DNA of 64,000 nt. Source: Takakia lepidozioides (Eukaryota; Streptophyta; Takakiopsida; Takakiales; Takakiaceae). The DNA lies in the NCBI GenBank assembly GCA_030704615.1, contig CM060731.1, forward strand, positions 31,744,001 through 31,808,000. The letters are read 5' to 3'. Shown piece by piece: positions 33,190-45,019 of this stretch. The notes beneath the pieces were generated by a model. That model ran no database searches. It saw nothing but the letters and a program-made list of their open reading frames with translations, and was not told where the DNA came from. The position numbers and the translations under genes are program-made. Positions within the stretch are counted from its first letter, which is position 1, and every line of letters begins with the position of its first letter.

Positions 33190-33939
33190 CTATGCTATCA
33201 ACTGCCAGACTTCTCTCAAAGTGCCTCGCTCTGCATGATGGTAAGGTGTAGGAGGTATATCTATGTCCAGAAACCTGCCACTAACCTTGTCCCAAGCTAC
33301 AGTAGCTCGCTCTAACCAACCCTCCTCCTCTTTCTGCCAGGTAGAGACAAAGCAACACTCTGTTATCTCCCGCTCACTGAACACTAAAGAAAACAAAGGT
33401 AGGGTCTGATAGTCTCTCAACTCGAAAGCTTCGAGACGGTTGCGGGTGTCCTCATTGCGAATGACTGCATCTCCTTCAAACAGAACAAACTTGTCCTCGC
33501 TAATGAACCCCCGCTCGTGGTTGCCATGTGCAGAGCGTGTCCGGCTGCAACGCTGTCTGATTGCACAAACTTGTGTAGCTCCTGCTCCTCTACTCCAATA
33601 CATCACAGCCTTGTGGCTGAACACCTTGGTCCCTGGGGCTGTCTTTGGCTGTGTTCCAAGCCTAGCTTTCACCCACTTTGGTATTTCACCTACAGCTGCA
33701 GAACTGCTGGCTCCAACAGAGTTCTGATTGTCCAAAGCGCTATTGAGGCCCTCAACGCCAACTATAGCAGACTGTTGTCTACTGCTAATGCCTGACTCCC
33801 AGTATGCAATCAACTCGTCCAACTGTTCTCCACTCAAGTCAGTATGAGTTCCTTGAGAAACATAAATCCTGTCCCCTTGTGTGCACAGGCTAAGAGAAGA
33901 GACCTGCCCTTCAATTACGTCCTCATTTCCCCCAGCCAT
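33190..33939 (-). CDS. Unrecognised 249-codon ORF upstream of Gag in the composite
   Basis: This is the longest clean frame in the composite apart from Gag and protease, with an ATG start at 33939 and no internal stop. The sequence is acidic at the N-terminus (MAGGNEDVIEGQVSSLSL), Ser/Gln-rich in the middle, and more structured at the C-terminus (RGFISEDKFVLFEGDAVIRN, LFSLVFSEREITECCF, TWQKEEEGWLERATVAWD). I recognise no family. It could be a further retrotransposon protein, part of a captured host gene, or part of a long LTR. It is intact while the neighbouring pol is broken, which is odd. Confidence 0.4.
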   Translation of the reverse strand: MAGGNEDVIEGQVSSLSLCTQGDRIYVSQGTHTDLSGEQLDELIAYWESGISSRQQSAIVGVEGLNSALDNQNSVGASSSAAVGEIPKWVKARLGTQPKTAPGTKVFSHKAVMYWSRGAGATQVCAIRQRCSRTRSAHGNHERGFISEDKFVLFEGDAVIRNEDTRNRLEAFELRDYQTLPLFSLVFSEREITECCFVSTWQKEEEGWLERATVAWDKVSGRFLDIDIPPTPYHHAERGTLREVWQLIA

Positions 33940-34480
33940 ACAAGGAGGACATCCACAGATTTGTCTCTCATATAGACCAGCACAGGTTCTAGAAACAGAA
34001 TTGTGGATCTTTCATGGCACACTCACACTCTAAAAATTCCATAGATTTTTAGCAGAGTCCTAAAAACAAAAAACCAGGTCTAGATAAGTAGATTTCCCCT
34101 TTCTGCAGCTATCCCTCAAAAACTGGGTCAAACAGAGTCCATTTGACAAAGATATGACCAATTTGGCTTTAAATCATTTAAATTAGATCAAAAGGCTCTG
34201 TTTTTTTTTTGTTTTTTTAAATTTAAAATGTTTTCAAATTTAAAAATTTAAAGTTACACCCAAACTATCTGGTAACTGGTTCCCGGTTCCCTACGTTCTA
34301 TATGGTTTCTTAGGTTCCCTGGCCACGTGCCCGATAATTCCTAGGATTTCAGTTGTGTTTACAAATGCACCCCCCACAGCTCTTGGTTACCAGTGACTTT
34401 CTAGTGACAGCACACCTTGCTCCAGTCTTCTGCATACTGAGAATGAGAGGGAGAGAGGGAGGGAACTGTGGCACTCAATA
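33940..34480. other. No gene recognised
   Basis: AT-rich stretch with a T-tract (34202-34219) and several near-palindromic AAATTTAAA words. Nothing else supported. Confidence 0.4.
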
Positions 34481-34760
34481 GTGTCTTGCTGTGAAAGAGA
34501 GTGGTGTCAACATTCCGTGATTGCTTGCAGGCTTGCGCACCAAGAGAGGGGGAGGAAAGACATGTTTATGGATGTCATGTACAGGCGAGGGGTCACTCAC
34601 AGTCTGTTCGAGGCCTTGGTGGCTAACGATAAACTCACTGAGGAGGATTACCAGCAGGAAGCACTGGACTTTGTGCTGGAGCTTGTGGGTCCCCGGCCCA
34701 TTCCAGTTACGGGGGAGAAAGCCCTGGCTCCTGACCAAGAAGTGCTCCCCGTGAAGTGTG
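34481..34760 (+). pseudogene. Host-like exon fragment, family unknown
   Basis: The plus-strand reading DMFMDVMYRRGVTHSLFEAL, then NDKLTEEDYQQEALDFVLEL and GPRPIPVTGEKALAPDQEVL looks like real protein (helical, charged, no low complexity) and opposes the gypsy strand. It sits next to other host gene pieces. I do not recognise the family. Confidence 0.4.
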
Positions 34761-35122
34761 TCCCCTCTTTCTGTTGCCGCTCCCCTTATCTGTCCGCAAG
34801 CTGTTCTAACCACCTAACTAATTAACCGTCATCCCTGAAGTAACACGTTCCTTCTGCAGATGTCGTTCCCTCACAGTTGTTCCCTGCCAATGATAATTGT
34901 TCCCCATGTACTGTGACAGGCTGTGTCAAGCTGTGCCGAGCTGTGACTGGCTGTGTTAGGCTGTGTCGGCTGTGTCGGGTTGTATCGGGCTGTGTTGGCT
35001 GTGACGGGCTGTGGCGACTGTGACTGGTTGTGTCAGCTGCAGGATGGAGACGACGGGTTTGGGAACGGCGGAGCCGAGCTACGCTGGGGAATGTGAACTG
35101 CTTACTGCAGGGAAGTGGGTGT

Positions 35123-35380
35123 ATGGGAGCATTCGAGTCCATGGATGCAACACCGCTTGATCAGATCATCAACAATGCAATTGACTGGAGTTTCCGTAAG
35201 CAGAATCCAGAGGGCTATTGGGCGGGCCAGGTCGAATCATGCTGTACAATGGAAGCGGAGTGGATTCTGGCTATGCATTTCCTGGGCGTTACAGATGACC
35301 CAAATAAAGAAAAAGTCGTGCGCTGCATTCGGAGCCTCCAAAGAACTGACGGATCCTGGGACACTTATCATGAAGCTCCT
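35123..35380 (+). pseudogene. Squalene-hopene-type triterpene cyclase, first-exon fragment
   Basis: MDATPLDQIINNAIDWSFRK, then PEGYWAGQVESCCTMEAEWI and RCIRSLQRTDGSWDTYHEAP match the N-terminus of squalene-hopene cyclase-type enzymes (substrate loop and first QW-like repeat, Q...DGSW). Homology stops at Ala-Pro, where the next residues should be GGDLSTTVE. That continuation is found on the opposite strand starting at 36650. It is a captured or rearranged host gene fragment, not a working gene. Confidence 0.75.
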
Positions 35381-35478
35381 TGTTTATCACTCGAGAGAGA
35401 TGATCTCTTACCTGTGAGTGCAAGGTAGGAGTTGAGGGTTAGCACTTGCAAGATTACCTGTGTGTAAGTAGTGCTTAG

Positions 35479-35664
35479 TTTGAGAAGCATATCATTGAAT
35501 GTGACCACAAGATTCAGCGTGCCCTGAAACGCCTGGAGGATGACGATGCCGGAGCCGCCACTGTTATTGCAGTCGCTGAAGCTACCAAGTCACCAGAGGT
35601 TTTGGAGTACACAAGGAGAGACTTAAAAATGCAGCAGCAAATGCTAGTTGGCACCTATGCGTGA
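35479..35664 (+). pseudogene. LUC7-like (U1 snRNP splicing factor) fragment
   Basis: FEKHIIECDHKIQRALKRLE, then DDDAGAATVIAVAEATKSPE and VLEYTRRDLK resemble the coiled-coil region of LUC7 proteins (ECDRKI..A..RLEEEDAKAAI pattern), followed by a TGA. The match is from memory and short. It lies on the same strand as the cyclase first exon. Confidence 0.45.
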
Positions 35665-36109
35665 TCCTTGAAGCTGGATGATCGTTTCCCCAGTAAGCTT
35701 ATAGAGGAGCCTGCCGTTGCAATTGTTTCTTGTATCGGGGTCGGTCCTAGACCAAAATTTAGCTTCAGCTTCTTTGTCAATCATTTGCTTCGATCATGCG
35801 AGAGCGCCATGCAGCGGGTTAAGGGGCAGGGCTATGGAGCAGAAAAGCGGCATCCTCTTCGCAATGCGCAGAGGACGGAGTTCCTTGCATATGGTTGCTA
35901 TGGAGCCTCGCCAACAGCAGAACTTTGCGCTTTCCATTCTTGGGGTTGCTGCATTGTATGCGCCCTAGGATCCGGGCTTGGAATTGTCTTCTGACCAATT
36001 CAGCAGAAACGAACGACGAACGTACTTTGGCCTGATTCCCTACAGTAAGCAGGAGATATATAGCTCAACGCCATCAACGAGTACACCCAAGGAGGTTGTA
36101 CACCACACC

Positions 36110-36650
36110 AAGTGCCGTCAAAATCTTGTCGCCTGAGGATCCAGGCCAAGCAGCATACGATGGCCACCTCACGGCAGGCTTGAAACGGCTCTTACCATAC
36201 CATATGAGGAACTTGTCGAAGTAGAGGAATAAACTTTCACAGACATGTCTGGCGAGATTTGAAAGAGTAGTTTTCTTGCTTTGACGTTGTCTCATGTCCT
36301 CTGGTTCATGGAGCTCATGACAACAAAAGTCGAGCGGCAGCGGACGTACTGGGCGCCGAGCAGAAAGGATGGTCAGGGGGACGACTGTTCCCCTTGCCCA
36401 GCAGCTAAAGTCGTAAAGATTGAACGGGAAGTATTGTGGCAGGAAGATATTGCTGGGGGCACGCAAGGGACATCATCCCATGACCATTCTCCCACCAGAG
36501 CTAACCAAATTTTAGTGAACACGCGGGTCGCTGGAAGTCCACCATGTTCAGAAATCCATTTTCGAGCCGCTACCATGGATGCTTCATTGGGTTGGGATCC
36601 TGACGCTTTTAAGGCCACATAACACTCGACGGTGGTGCTAAGGTCACCTG
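36110..36650 (-). pseudogene. Squalene-hopene-type cyclase, second fragment, inverted
   Basis: Minus strand from 36650: GDLSTTVECYVALKASGSQP, then GGLPATRVFTKIWLALVGEW and SWDDVPCVPPAI, then after a frame change FPFNLYDFSCWARGTVVPLT and ILSARRPVRPLP. This is the direct continuation of the first fragment in squalene-hopene cyclases. The homology begins right after a CAG, as an exon would after a splice acceptor, and directly abuts the B repeat. The two cyclase pieces face each other, so an inversion accompanied capture. Confidence 0.75.
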
Positions 36651-36987
36651 CACACACTCTCAACACAAGAAATATGAAATCCATCGCTATCACTCTTTAA
36701 AAATAGAAGTCGAGCCAGGGGCACCCCAAGCTATGGGGACTCCACCCCACAACAACCTACACTCCCATCATAAGCACACTCAGATCTAAACGCATGAAGG
36801 AGCTCGGTCGCGCAGGCTCAACTCGAGAGAGATGAGCTACGCGACTGCCGCTCTCGTGAAGATAAGGCGGTTCAGGTGTCAAACTAAACTTGACACCTGA
36901 TTTAACACTTGACCTAAATCCAAGTGTTAAATACAAATAACTAGCTTTATTCTAGTTGTTTTCACACTGTGCTTATTTAACTTGACA
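36651..36987. repeat. Right terminal repeat of the composite (B block only)
   Basis: 337 bp, the same as 24693-25017 except for one base and 12 extra bases that complete the palindrome GGTGTCAA...TTGACACC. It lacks the A block and connector. It ends at TTGACA against the AACC target duplication. Confidence 0.8.
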
Positions 36988-39900
36988 AACCCCTGCTCCC
37001 AACTCTTATCAGAACCATCCAAACCGGGTTTATCAAAGGAAGATACATCCTCGACAATGTCCTTTTGGCACAAGAAGTTTCCTCCTATGCCACCCAATCT
37101 GGCTAGGCCCTAGCTCTTTTGCTCCTAGATTTTGAAAAGGCCTTTGACAGAGTTGACTGGACGTTTCTCCAAGGGGTCCTAAGGAAATTGGGCCTCCCTG
37201 AAGGATTCTGTCAATGGGTGCACTTCCTTCTAGAGGGGGCCACAAGCAGAGTTGTGGTCAATGGCCACCTATCCAAAGCCTTCCATCTCCAGAGATCGGT
37301 AAGACAAGGCTGTCCACTAGCCTCATTTCTTTTCTTATTTGTAGCTGACGCTCTTGGATACATGCTAGAAAACAATTCAATAGTCAAAGGCCTCAAAGTC
37401 CAGAACCCAAAAACCCAGCTTTGGGGCCGGGTCAGGTAAAAAACTCTAGGTTTGTCGACGAAACCTTCTTGCTACTAGAAGCCACCCCCTCTACCTTGGC
37501 TGCTGCAGAATCAACACTCCTACAATTTTGCGGGGTCTCTGGTTTCAAGGTCAACTGGTCCAAGACCAAAGCTCTTCTAGTGGGGGACCTCTCTAAATCC
37601 ACCATTGGAGTATCCCCAACCTGGGGTGGACATCTTGGCCTAGTTTGGCTAAAAGAAGGTAACCCAACCACATTGCTGGGGCATACCTTTGGTATCAACC
37701 TCAAGAACAAAGAATGGGCCCCACCATTCGGGTGCTCAAAAAGAAGTTGGCCTACTGGGGTTCATGCCCCCTTTCACCCACTGGAAGGGCACTCGCGGCC
37801 AACCAAATCCTTATGGCAGGCATCTTGTTCTTTGCCTCCGCATGGGGCCCTGATTCCAAGTTTCTAAATGAGGTCAAAAGATTAATTAGAAACTTCATTT
37901 GGGGAGCCATAGATCTCTTCCACTGAGAAAAAGAGACCACAAGTCTCTTGGCAATAAATCTATCTCCCAAAGAAAATGAGAGGCCTGTACTGGAACCGGA
38001 GACCCAGATTAAAGCCCTTCTTGGCAAATGGCTCCCAAGGCTTCTCGGGCCTGAGGGGGGCTGGTGGAAACTGTTGCTGGTAGGCACCATCATGGCTTCA
38101 TCCCCTAGCCAGGGGACTGTTTGGCCTGCTTCTACTCGTTGGATAGTTGAAGGCTTCAACCACAAATCACCTGGTTTGCCTCTATGGAAATCTGTTTGGG
38201 CCGCTTGGAGCTCTTTCAGATCTTTCCTGATAAAGAAGGCTCCTGCTACCTTCCACGAGACTATGAGACAGCCCATCTTCTTTAATTCCCCCAACCCCAC
38301 CTATGAAGAGAGGAGTAACGCAAATAAATGGGCTCAATGGGAATCAAGAGGTATAGCCACTATCAGGAATCTATGGGTCACCACTCCCCTCTCCCTTGAG
38401 ATGGCTCTGGGAGCAAGACGCACCAGGTCTAGCATCACACATGTTATCGAATCCATTCCCAACTCCTGGAAATTGCTGTTAAAAGATGGCCCTGCTCCCT
38501 TCTCTGCACACCAATGGGTTCTCTCTATTCCTCCATCCCTTCAGGTCCTTTATCTCACAGTCACCGATTCTGATTCTATTACTGGCTACGAATTCTATGT
38601 AGATGCCCTCACGGCTTTCTATCATTGTCATCTCTTAATACTATCTCCATCCCCTCCTCCTTGGCCTCTCCTGCTCGCATCTGCTTATGGTTCCGACCCA
38701 TCCGGACCCCTCGACCCCAAAGCTCCCGTTGCCTCTCCACCCCTGCCTTGGTTGAAAACCAGAAATTTGTCCTCATTGGTGGCACGGACATTCCATCCCT
38801 ACAGCTGGACCCGGCTGAGTGGAACTTGTCATTTCAAAACGAATTCCATCCCTTCTTCTCCTATTCCGCAAAGAAGGCCTACTGAGCCTTGCTTTGTGCA
38901 AAACCCCTCTTTGCGAAATGGAATGCCAGATGGAGTCATGAAAACTTTGCAAATGAAAAGAAGAGTATCTGGTCTACTATCTAGGACAAAACCAAATTGG
39001 CCAAGGTTAGTGCCTTCCTGTGGCAAGTGGCCAACAGGGTACTCAAAGTGGGCCAATTCTTGAATTTCAGGGACGCTCTGCTCTGTCAATGTTGCAACAT
39101 TGGAATCATTGAATCCCTTGATCACTGCCTCATTGATTGTGTCGCCCCACACACCATTTGGTCCTTGGTGCGAACTCTTTACCAGGCCTAGGGCATGATT
39201 CCTCCGCAACCAGTCGCCATTCTCTTGAACTTTGACAAAAGGGGGAAAAATATGGTTTCCGATTGCCCAATGTTCGAGGCTCTCAGGGCAGCAACCCTCT
39301 AAAACTTATGGAAATGCAAATGTGCATGGGTCCTAGACAATGACAATACCTCTCCGACTACGCTGCTCACTCAAGTTTTATTTGATCTTACAATAGCAGC
39401 TAAGAAGGCTTGGGCGGTTTTGTGTGCAGAAGTCGCCAAGAAACAGCAGCGTCAGCCAGCCCTCCTCCATGCCTACCGATCAACGTGGGCGAAGCTTGGG
39501 ATCATTTGTGAATGCTCTGATGGGCTCTCCTGTGTTTGGTCAGATTCAATCCCCGAGTGTTGACGAGGGCACAGGGCGAGGCTATTTAGCTTCCCCAGAA
39601 TTTGATAGGTCCGAAGTCAACTGGAAACACATCATATCGTCTTCAGCCGCCAAACTCCACTTTCATAGATAGATTGCTTGTGAACCTCTCTTCGGGCCTG
39701 GTCTTCTGGCTTGTTTCTCAATGGCTGATCTAGCTACGACCTCATCTCTCATGGGCCTAGTGTATCTGTTTCAACATCCCTGCTACAGTATTTTGCAGAT
39801 TGCTGTTCTTTAGGGCTTTCATGTTCTTTGATCATGAGCCTCAGTAATTGGTCTCGTCACCTTTACATATATTGTTTGTGAGTTATCCAGCGCGGTCCAC

Positions 39901-40045
39901 CGTGAGAACATGCCTCATGGCAGCCTTCGGGCACCCCAGGGTTTTTAATTTTTTTCCCTCAAATAATCGAATAATGCTCCAAGGGCTTCCTCCCCTTTCT
40001 CTTTTAAAAAAAAAAAAAAAAGAGAAAAAAAAGAAAAAAGAAGAA
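36988..40045 (+). mobile_element. LINE-A (plant L1-type LINE), right part with poly(A)
   Basis: Continues in frame from 24575: IRTIQTGFIKGRYILDNVLL, LLLDFEKAFDRVDW, SVRQGCPLASFLFLFVADAL, and the RT active site degraded to FVDE (FADD expected) at 37450. Then GFKVNWSKTKAL. Further frame-shifted pieces reach the zf-RVT region (VSAFLWQVANRVLKVGQFLN, CQCCNIGIIESLDHCLIDC) at 38997-39191. An A-rich tail (40004-40050) ends the element. The many frame changes show the LINE was decaying independently of the composite insertion. Confidence 0.85.
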
Positions 40046-43000
40046 GAAGTGTAAGGCATAATAGAAAACAAGCGTTTTCCGGTCTACCTCCAAAATGGGT
40101 CAGCTGAGCTACTTCATGAGTTATGGGGGTAAAAATCGAAAAATTCGCCTCAATGCGCCTGTAGTTGAATATCAGCAGCCTGATTTTCCTATGTGTACCT
40201 GTTTAAACGTGCCACTTGTTATATAGCCACTTTTCTAACCTGCCACCTTGTATATCTTGCCACATGGGCGCTGGGTAGAATTTGCATGTGCCCTTGTGGC
40301 AATTCTGGAAAAATGAGAAAAAAAACGCTAGACTGACTACCAACAGGCCCGCATGAGGTATCCAAGTCTCTCCCTCCCTTTGCTCTCTCTCACACACACA
40401 GCCAATGCTGACAGCCTTCAGGTCCTTTCACAAGTGTGACCATGTTTTGATTCCCCTTGGTTGGGGAGGCGTAACTTTTGGTTTCTTGTCCAAGTCTGGA
40501 TTTTTTTGGTACCTCCAAAGTTGATGTTGTAAGCTTTCCTAGTTATTTGAACCTAACAGTATCTCCTTTGGTTACACCTCAGGATGTGGACTGTAATAAG
40601 TTTCCATGCACCACAGCACGTCATTGGTCGACGTCCTTCACAACATCTCCTGCTTCACTATCAGCCCAGCCCCATGTTGGAACATCTTATAATGTAAAGA
40701 GATTGTATGCAAGTTGGTTTTTTTGGAGACAGAGACGGAAATATAACTAACTTGTGTGTGATGGGGTCAGATGATTTGGTAAAGATAATGGAGCGAGTCC
40801 GGCAGGTACCACAATGGGCACTTCTGACACTGCTCCCGCTGGTTGATTGAGAGCCATGCTGGCTGGTGACAACTGCACTGTTGATGTCGGGCTGGACGGA
40901 GCACTGGACTCTGGCGAGAATCCTCGACAATACTCTGGTCCTGAAGATTCCTCGGAGTCAGATTCGTGGTTCCACTCGTGGTGGTCCAAATTCTGCTCCT
41001 GGCTGAGGGTCTCCTGATCTGCAATCGGGCCCGCCTTCCGGATGGATTGTAAAATCCTTTATCGGTTCTCCGCTCGAACCAACCTTCGTCTCAGTCGCGT
41101 ATCTGTGGAAGATCCTGATTCGGGTAGCGGGGCGCTGGACTCTGAGCTAGACATGCACTCGCTGCTCTTCTCCTTCCTGAAGCAAGGCAACACTTGTAGG
41201 GCCCAATGGCACACCCAAGATATCCACAACTTTAGCGTCTCACTTCCTAGCTAATGGTTACATCAAGATTTAATTCCTCCGAGTTTGGGTATGAACGTCC
41301 TTCTTCTTGATAACCGAAATGATTCAATCTACAACAATTTGTTCGTAAATTTTGGATGTATTTGGCTCCTAGGTCAAAGTCAATACCACACCTATTGCTG
41401 CCTAGTGCTTCAAAACAAATCTATGTCTGTTTCTCTGCTCTTCTATGCTAAAGAAACGACAAATTCTATGCACTCTCTAGATCTAGGATTCTTTCTGCAA
41501 AAGCTCCTTAACGTTTCTAGACAAATGCAACTTCACAATGATTGGCACAGCTCAATCTACTTCCAAGTCTAATGAATCCTCTCCAAACCAATACAATTCA
41601 CTATCCAAATGAGCAGGGCGTGGGGAGCGAACGGTAGGAGGTACACGATTTACCCAATGTGGCAACACTGGTAGTGTTCTTACTGCAACCTGCAAAGTGG
41701 TGATAGGTCCAAGGCTCCCAGTGGCTTTTTGCGACCTTGCTCGGGGAGTGCGTTCCCATGAGCGGTGACCAAGAGGGTCCAGCAGATTAGAAACCGGCGA
41801 AATTACAAACTACACCCCTAAACCCGCGGGATTATAAGTCTGGAATGGAGGCAAGTCGGCGCCGTCATACCTTCAGACTCAATGTGATTTTTGGAACAAT
41901 TTTGCCAACCTGTTGTTGCGAGCTGGTGAAGCACGCTGGTCCATAAAACCAAGCTAACTGATAAGAAGGGTAAGAGACTGGAAAAAGCTTGGTGGTGCTG
42001 CTGCTAGATGTATTCCTGCTGTCTCCGATTTCAAATGACCACATCGGATCGTATTTCATAAGTCCTACAATCAAACTGGATAATTCCCACTGCTTGGTCT
42101 TTGGATATATGGAAGACTGCACAGTTGGATTGAAATGGTCCATCTAGTATGTGGATTTTGGTTTGATCTTGATATGCTCCTGAGGTAACCTGTGTGAATG
42201 AATTTTGAAGATGGTCCAAATTATCATCCTTGAAGCAGTGGAAGCTGCTCCTGTGAAATGACTCTCCTGAGGGAAACTCCAGCCAACAGCTACTTACAAG
42301 GCATCGGGAGGCATCTGCCTCATTTCTAATTTCGCAATTTCAAAGATAATCTTGAGCATTGCTGCAAACTGAGATCCTCCAAAAGCCTGCTCCTACACTG
42401 CAACCCCGCGTGCAGATTGATCTGCTCATAAGACCTGCACACTCCACAGTACAAACAGCTGATAATAAATCCCTAACAACTTCCGGATGAATCCCAAATA
42501 GTCAAACAAGCACAATGCGTAAGATCGGTTTCACACAATATCTTACAATGTATGCATAGGATTCCAAGTGTGTCTTATTTGCAGTAATGCCCTTACAAGA
42601 GTGAAATTCCATGAGGACATGCAGTCTACTTGACCTTTTGTTTATCACAATTCCAGTGCTTCCTGTGTTGTGATGGTAAGCACTGGCATAAACTGTTTCC
42701 ACCTTACCTTACACAGGTTGCATTAGTCTGGCACTCTCATTGGAAAATAGAGCACGCATATGATGTAATTGAGCACTCTCCTTGGACTACATTTGGTTGA
42801 TCCCTAAGGGATTTCAGGACTCAAGTGAATAGAGCATTGTTTATAGCGACATACCTATTTCTTGTGAGTGTCCAGCAAGCCATCAGCTCGTCCCTCCTCG
42901 TCATCTATTTCCATCGTCTTTCCGCTCTGTTTTCCAGTCATCCTGCGGATCCATCAACAGATTTAATGTTGATGAGACTTTATAATTGCTCTGTGGAGAG

Positions 43001-43263
43001 GGCCTACTCTACTCTGAATGTCAAGCACCATACCGGAAACTGAAAAAAGCTCCTACAAATGTAGGGTGTGGATATATGCACTCTGAATCAAAGGATGCAA
43101 GAGGGTGAGTCCTTCATGTCCTCGAGTGTCGTGATGAGTGTCCAAGCTCAGCAGAATGATCCTTATGTTGACATGCCATATCATATATCCACATGGCGTG
43201 GCAGTGAAAGGCTGCAAACTCGACAAACTTTTCAAATTATCTAATTATCTTGCATTCCATATT
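40046..43263. other. No firm gene; one Ser/Pro-rich open frame
   Basis: The minus strand 40989-40747 reads WNHESDSEESSGPEYCRGFS, then PESSAPSSPTSTVQLSPASM, low-complexity but protein-like. On the plus strand 41042-41150 a frame with SVEDPDSGSGALDSELDMH echoes it. They may be divergent exon fragments of one gene, but I cannot support a model. The rest (41.3-43.2 kb) shows nothing. Confidence 0.25.
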
Positions 43264-43563
43264 TCATGACAGAGTGCAACAGCCAAGCCTCATCCAGGTT
43301 ATTAACAGAGAACTGGATGGGTCGGAGACCAGCTTTTTTATAGTCACGCGAATAAGGTGAACTGAGGTGGAGGTGGTTAAGGAGTTAAGAGAGAGATCGC
43401 TGACCTCGGCTTCCATCGTGAACATGCCCCTCACATCATCCATTCGCAATGTCGTTGTTCCCTTAACAACACCCCTATCCTCTGTAACTTTCTTCACAGG
43501 CGTGCTTGAATCCACGTGGGGCTCTTCAACCTCATCTTCCTCTTCTTCTTTATCCTCTGCCAT
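43264..43563 (-). CDS. Possible first exon of an acidic protein, family unknown
   Basis: Starts at ATG 43563 with MAEDKEEEEDEVEEPHVDSS, then TPVKKVTEDRGVVKG, TTTLRMDDVRGMFTMEAE. Codons for Glu/Asp dominate the first 20 residues. A GT donor (GAG|GTCAGC, near 43412) follows MEAE, so the true exon may be only ~50 codons. No downstream exon was identified with confidence. Confidence 0.3.
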   Translation of the reverse strand: MAEDKEEEEDEVEEPHVDSSTPVKKVTEDRGVVKGTTTLRMDDVRGMFTMEAEVSDLSLNSLTTSTSVHLIRVTIKKLVSDPSSSLLITWMRLGCCTLS

Positions 43564-45019
43564 GTTTTTACAAGGCTAACGCATAAGGGAAATATCCACA
43601 ACAAATGCGATAGGATGTCTAAGAAAATCTTACATTATGCTGGACACTCCTACGAGGGCAAACCAACACCAACCAGAGTTGACCATACCATTACACAATT
43701 CAGAAAACTGTCATCAAGACATCCACTGTCAGTTTCAACATAACCTTGTCCAACATGCAAATAGTTGGAGGACCAGACTGGGTATGTCCTCAAAGAATTT
43801 GTTCAATGACATGAATTCACCTATGATTACAGCATTTGAAGTTATTTTAGTATTGCTCAGCATAGCACAACTCAAAGCTGGTAAACCTAGTTACCGATGG
43901 AAGTGTCAGAGTTGCTAGGCTGTATCCCTCAACTTGAAGTCTTGAAAGAGTACATGTCAAGATATCTCCTCTTGCCGGCGCCTAGTGTGCATTGCATTGA
44001 GCTCTGCAACTTGTCACTCCGACTGTGTCTTAGAGCATCCCCACCCTTCTCACTGAGATGGCCCCTCTATGGCTATTTTGAAGGAGTTGGTTCAGGTCTC
44101 TCGAAAGGTGTGTGAAGGGGTCGGCTGCTCGTAGCCACACCCTTGCCCCTCGTTACGCCCTTGTATCCTCTGTCCATCTCCTCTTGGCGGCGCCGAGTGT
44201 GCATTGCAATCGTCGCTCCAACCTGTCTTAGGTTGCACAAATTCCTCTCCTCGAGTATTGTCTGCATCCAGCAAACGCTTTACCTCTTAATGAGCTATTA
44301 CGCTTTCTTCAAAGGATGGCTGCTTCCAAGCCCACTTGGTTCCTCCCCTTGCCCCTTCAGGATTCCACCTTTCGGAAGCGAAAGCCCTTCTATATTATGG
44401 AATTGACGACCAGGCCATCAAACACCCAGATCTCAATCTTCTTAGCTTTTCATGTTTTGGGAAATATTGTCTCAATAGGACTTGCTCAATAGACGATTGT
44501 AATAGGCCGGTTTACAAGTAAGCTCCACAGCAATTTGTGTTAGGGGATGGCACTCCTTCAATTTTATGCCCAGGGCTGAGGGCATAAAATTGAAGGGGCT
44601 CCCACACCAGGCTCTTCCTCTGCGTAAGGAAATGGGATGATTTCTTTTTCCTTTCAATGTTTTGATGATCAAAAGAATTGGGACTAATGAAGGAAAACAT
44701 CTTGGAGGTAAAAGATAGGGAAATGTCAGAGGTGTGCATTCCAAATAGTGTAATCAACAATGTGCATTATACTTTTTTGTATTGCCCTCATACTCGTTGC
44801 TGACGAGTACATAACGGAAGGATATTAATGAAGAGAAATCAGCCCCAGCCCCAGTTCTTTACAAGTTTTTAAAGCACATCAACAAGAAGCCTTACAGCTT
44901 ATCAATTTCAGTGAGTTTGTTCAAGGGATGACATCTGTAGGATAGTGGTGTGTTTCACCTTTTCTAGAGTATGTCCTGAATTAAGAAATTTTCCTTTGTA
45001 CAACAAGTGGGGATGTAAC
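43564..45019. other. No gene recognised
   Basis: Intergenic between the acidic ORF and the ceramidase 3' end. Near 44560-44600 there is an inverted pair around GGGCATAAAATTGAAGG / CTTCAATTTTATGCCC that could form a strong hairpin. Confidence 0.4.

Larger units (their letters stand above)
24580..36987 (-). mobile_element. 12.4-kb composite LTR element carrying a gypsy pol with DNA methyltransferase and PHD finger, plus host gene fragments
   Basis: The unit starts TGTCATGCGC and ends TTAACTTGACA on the plus strand, flanked by AACC at 24576-24579 and 36988-36991. Removing the unit and one AACC restores an intact in-frame LINE-A RT (…IQP|LLPTLIRTIQTGF…), which fixes both ends to the base. Coding parts read on the minus strand: an unknown ORF, Gag, protease, cytosine-5 methyltransferase, RT, RNase H, integrase, PHD. 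Host-derived fragments lie between the unknown ORF and the right terminal repeat. Terminal repeats are permuted: A-c-B-gc-A on the left, B only on the right. The coding region has several stops and frame changes, so this copy could not make its own proteins. Confidence 0.85.

Noticed and set aside
35123-36650. A working squalene-hopene cyclase gene
   Set aside because: Two fragments on opposite strands, one with a frame change, and the rest of the ~650-residue protein is absent.
24580-36987. Helitron or pack-MULE as the carrier of the host fragments
   Set aside because: Ends are TG...CA with a 4-bp duplication; no CTRR hairpin end, no long terminal inverted repeats and no 9-bp duplication.
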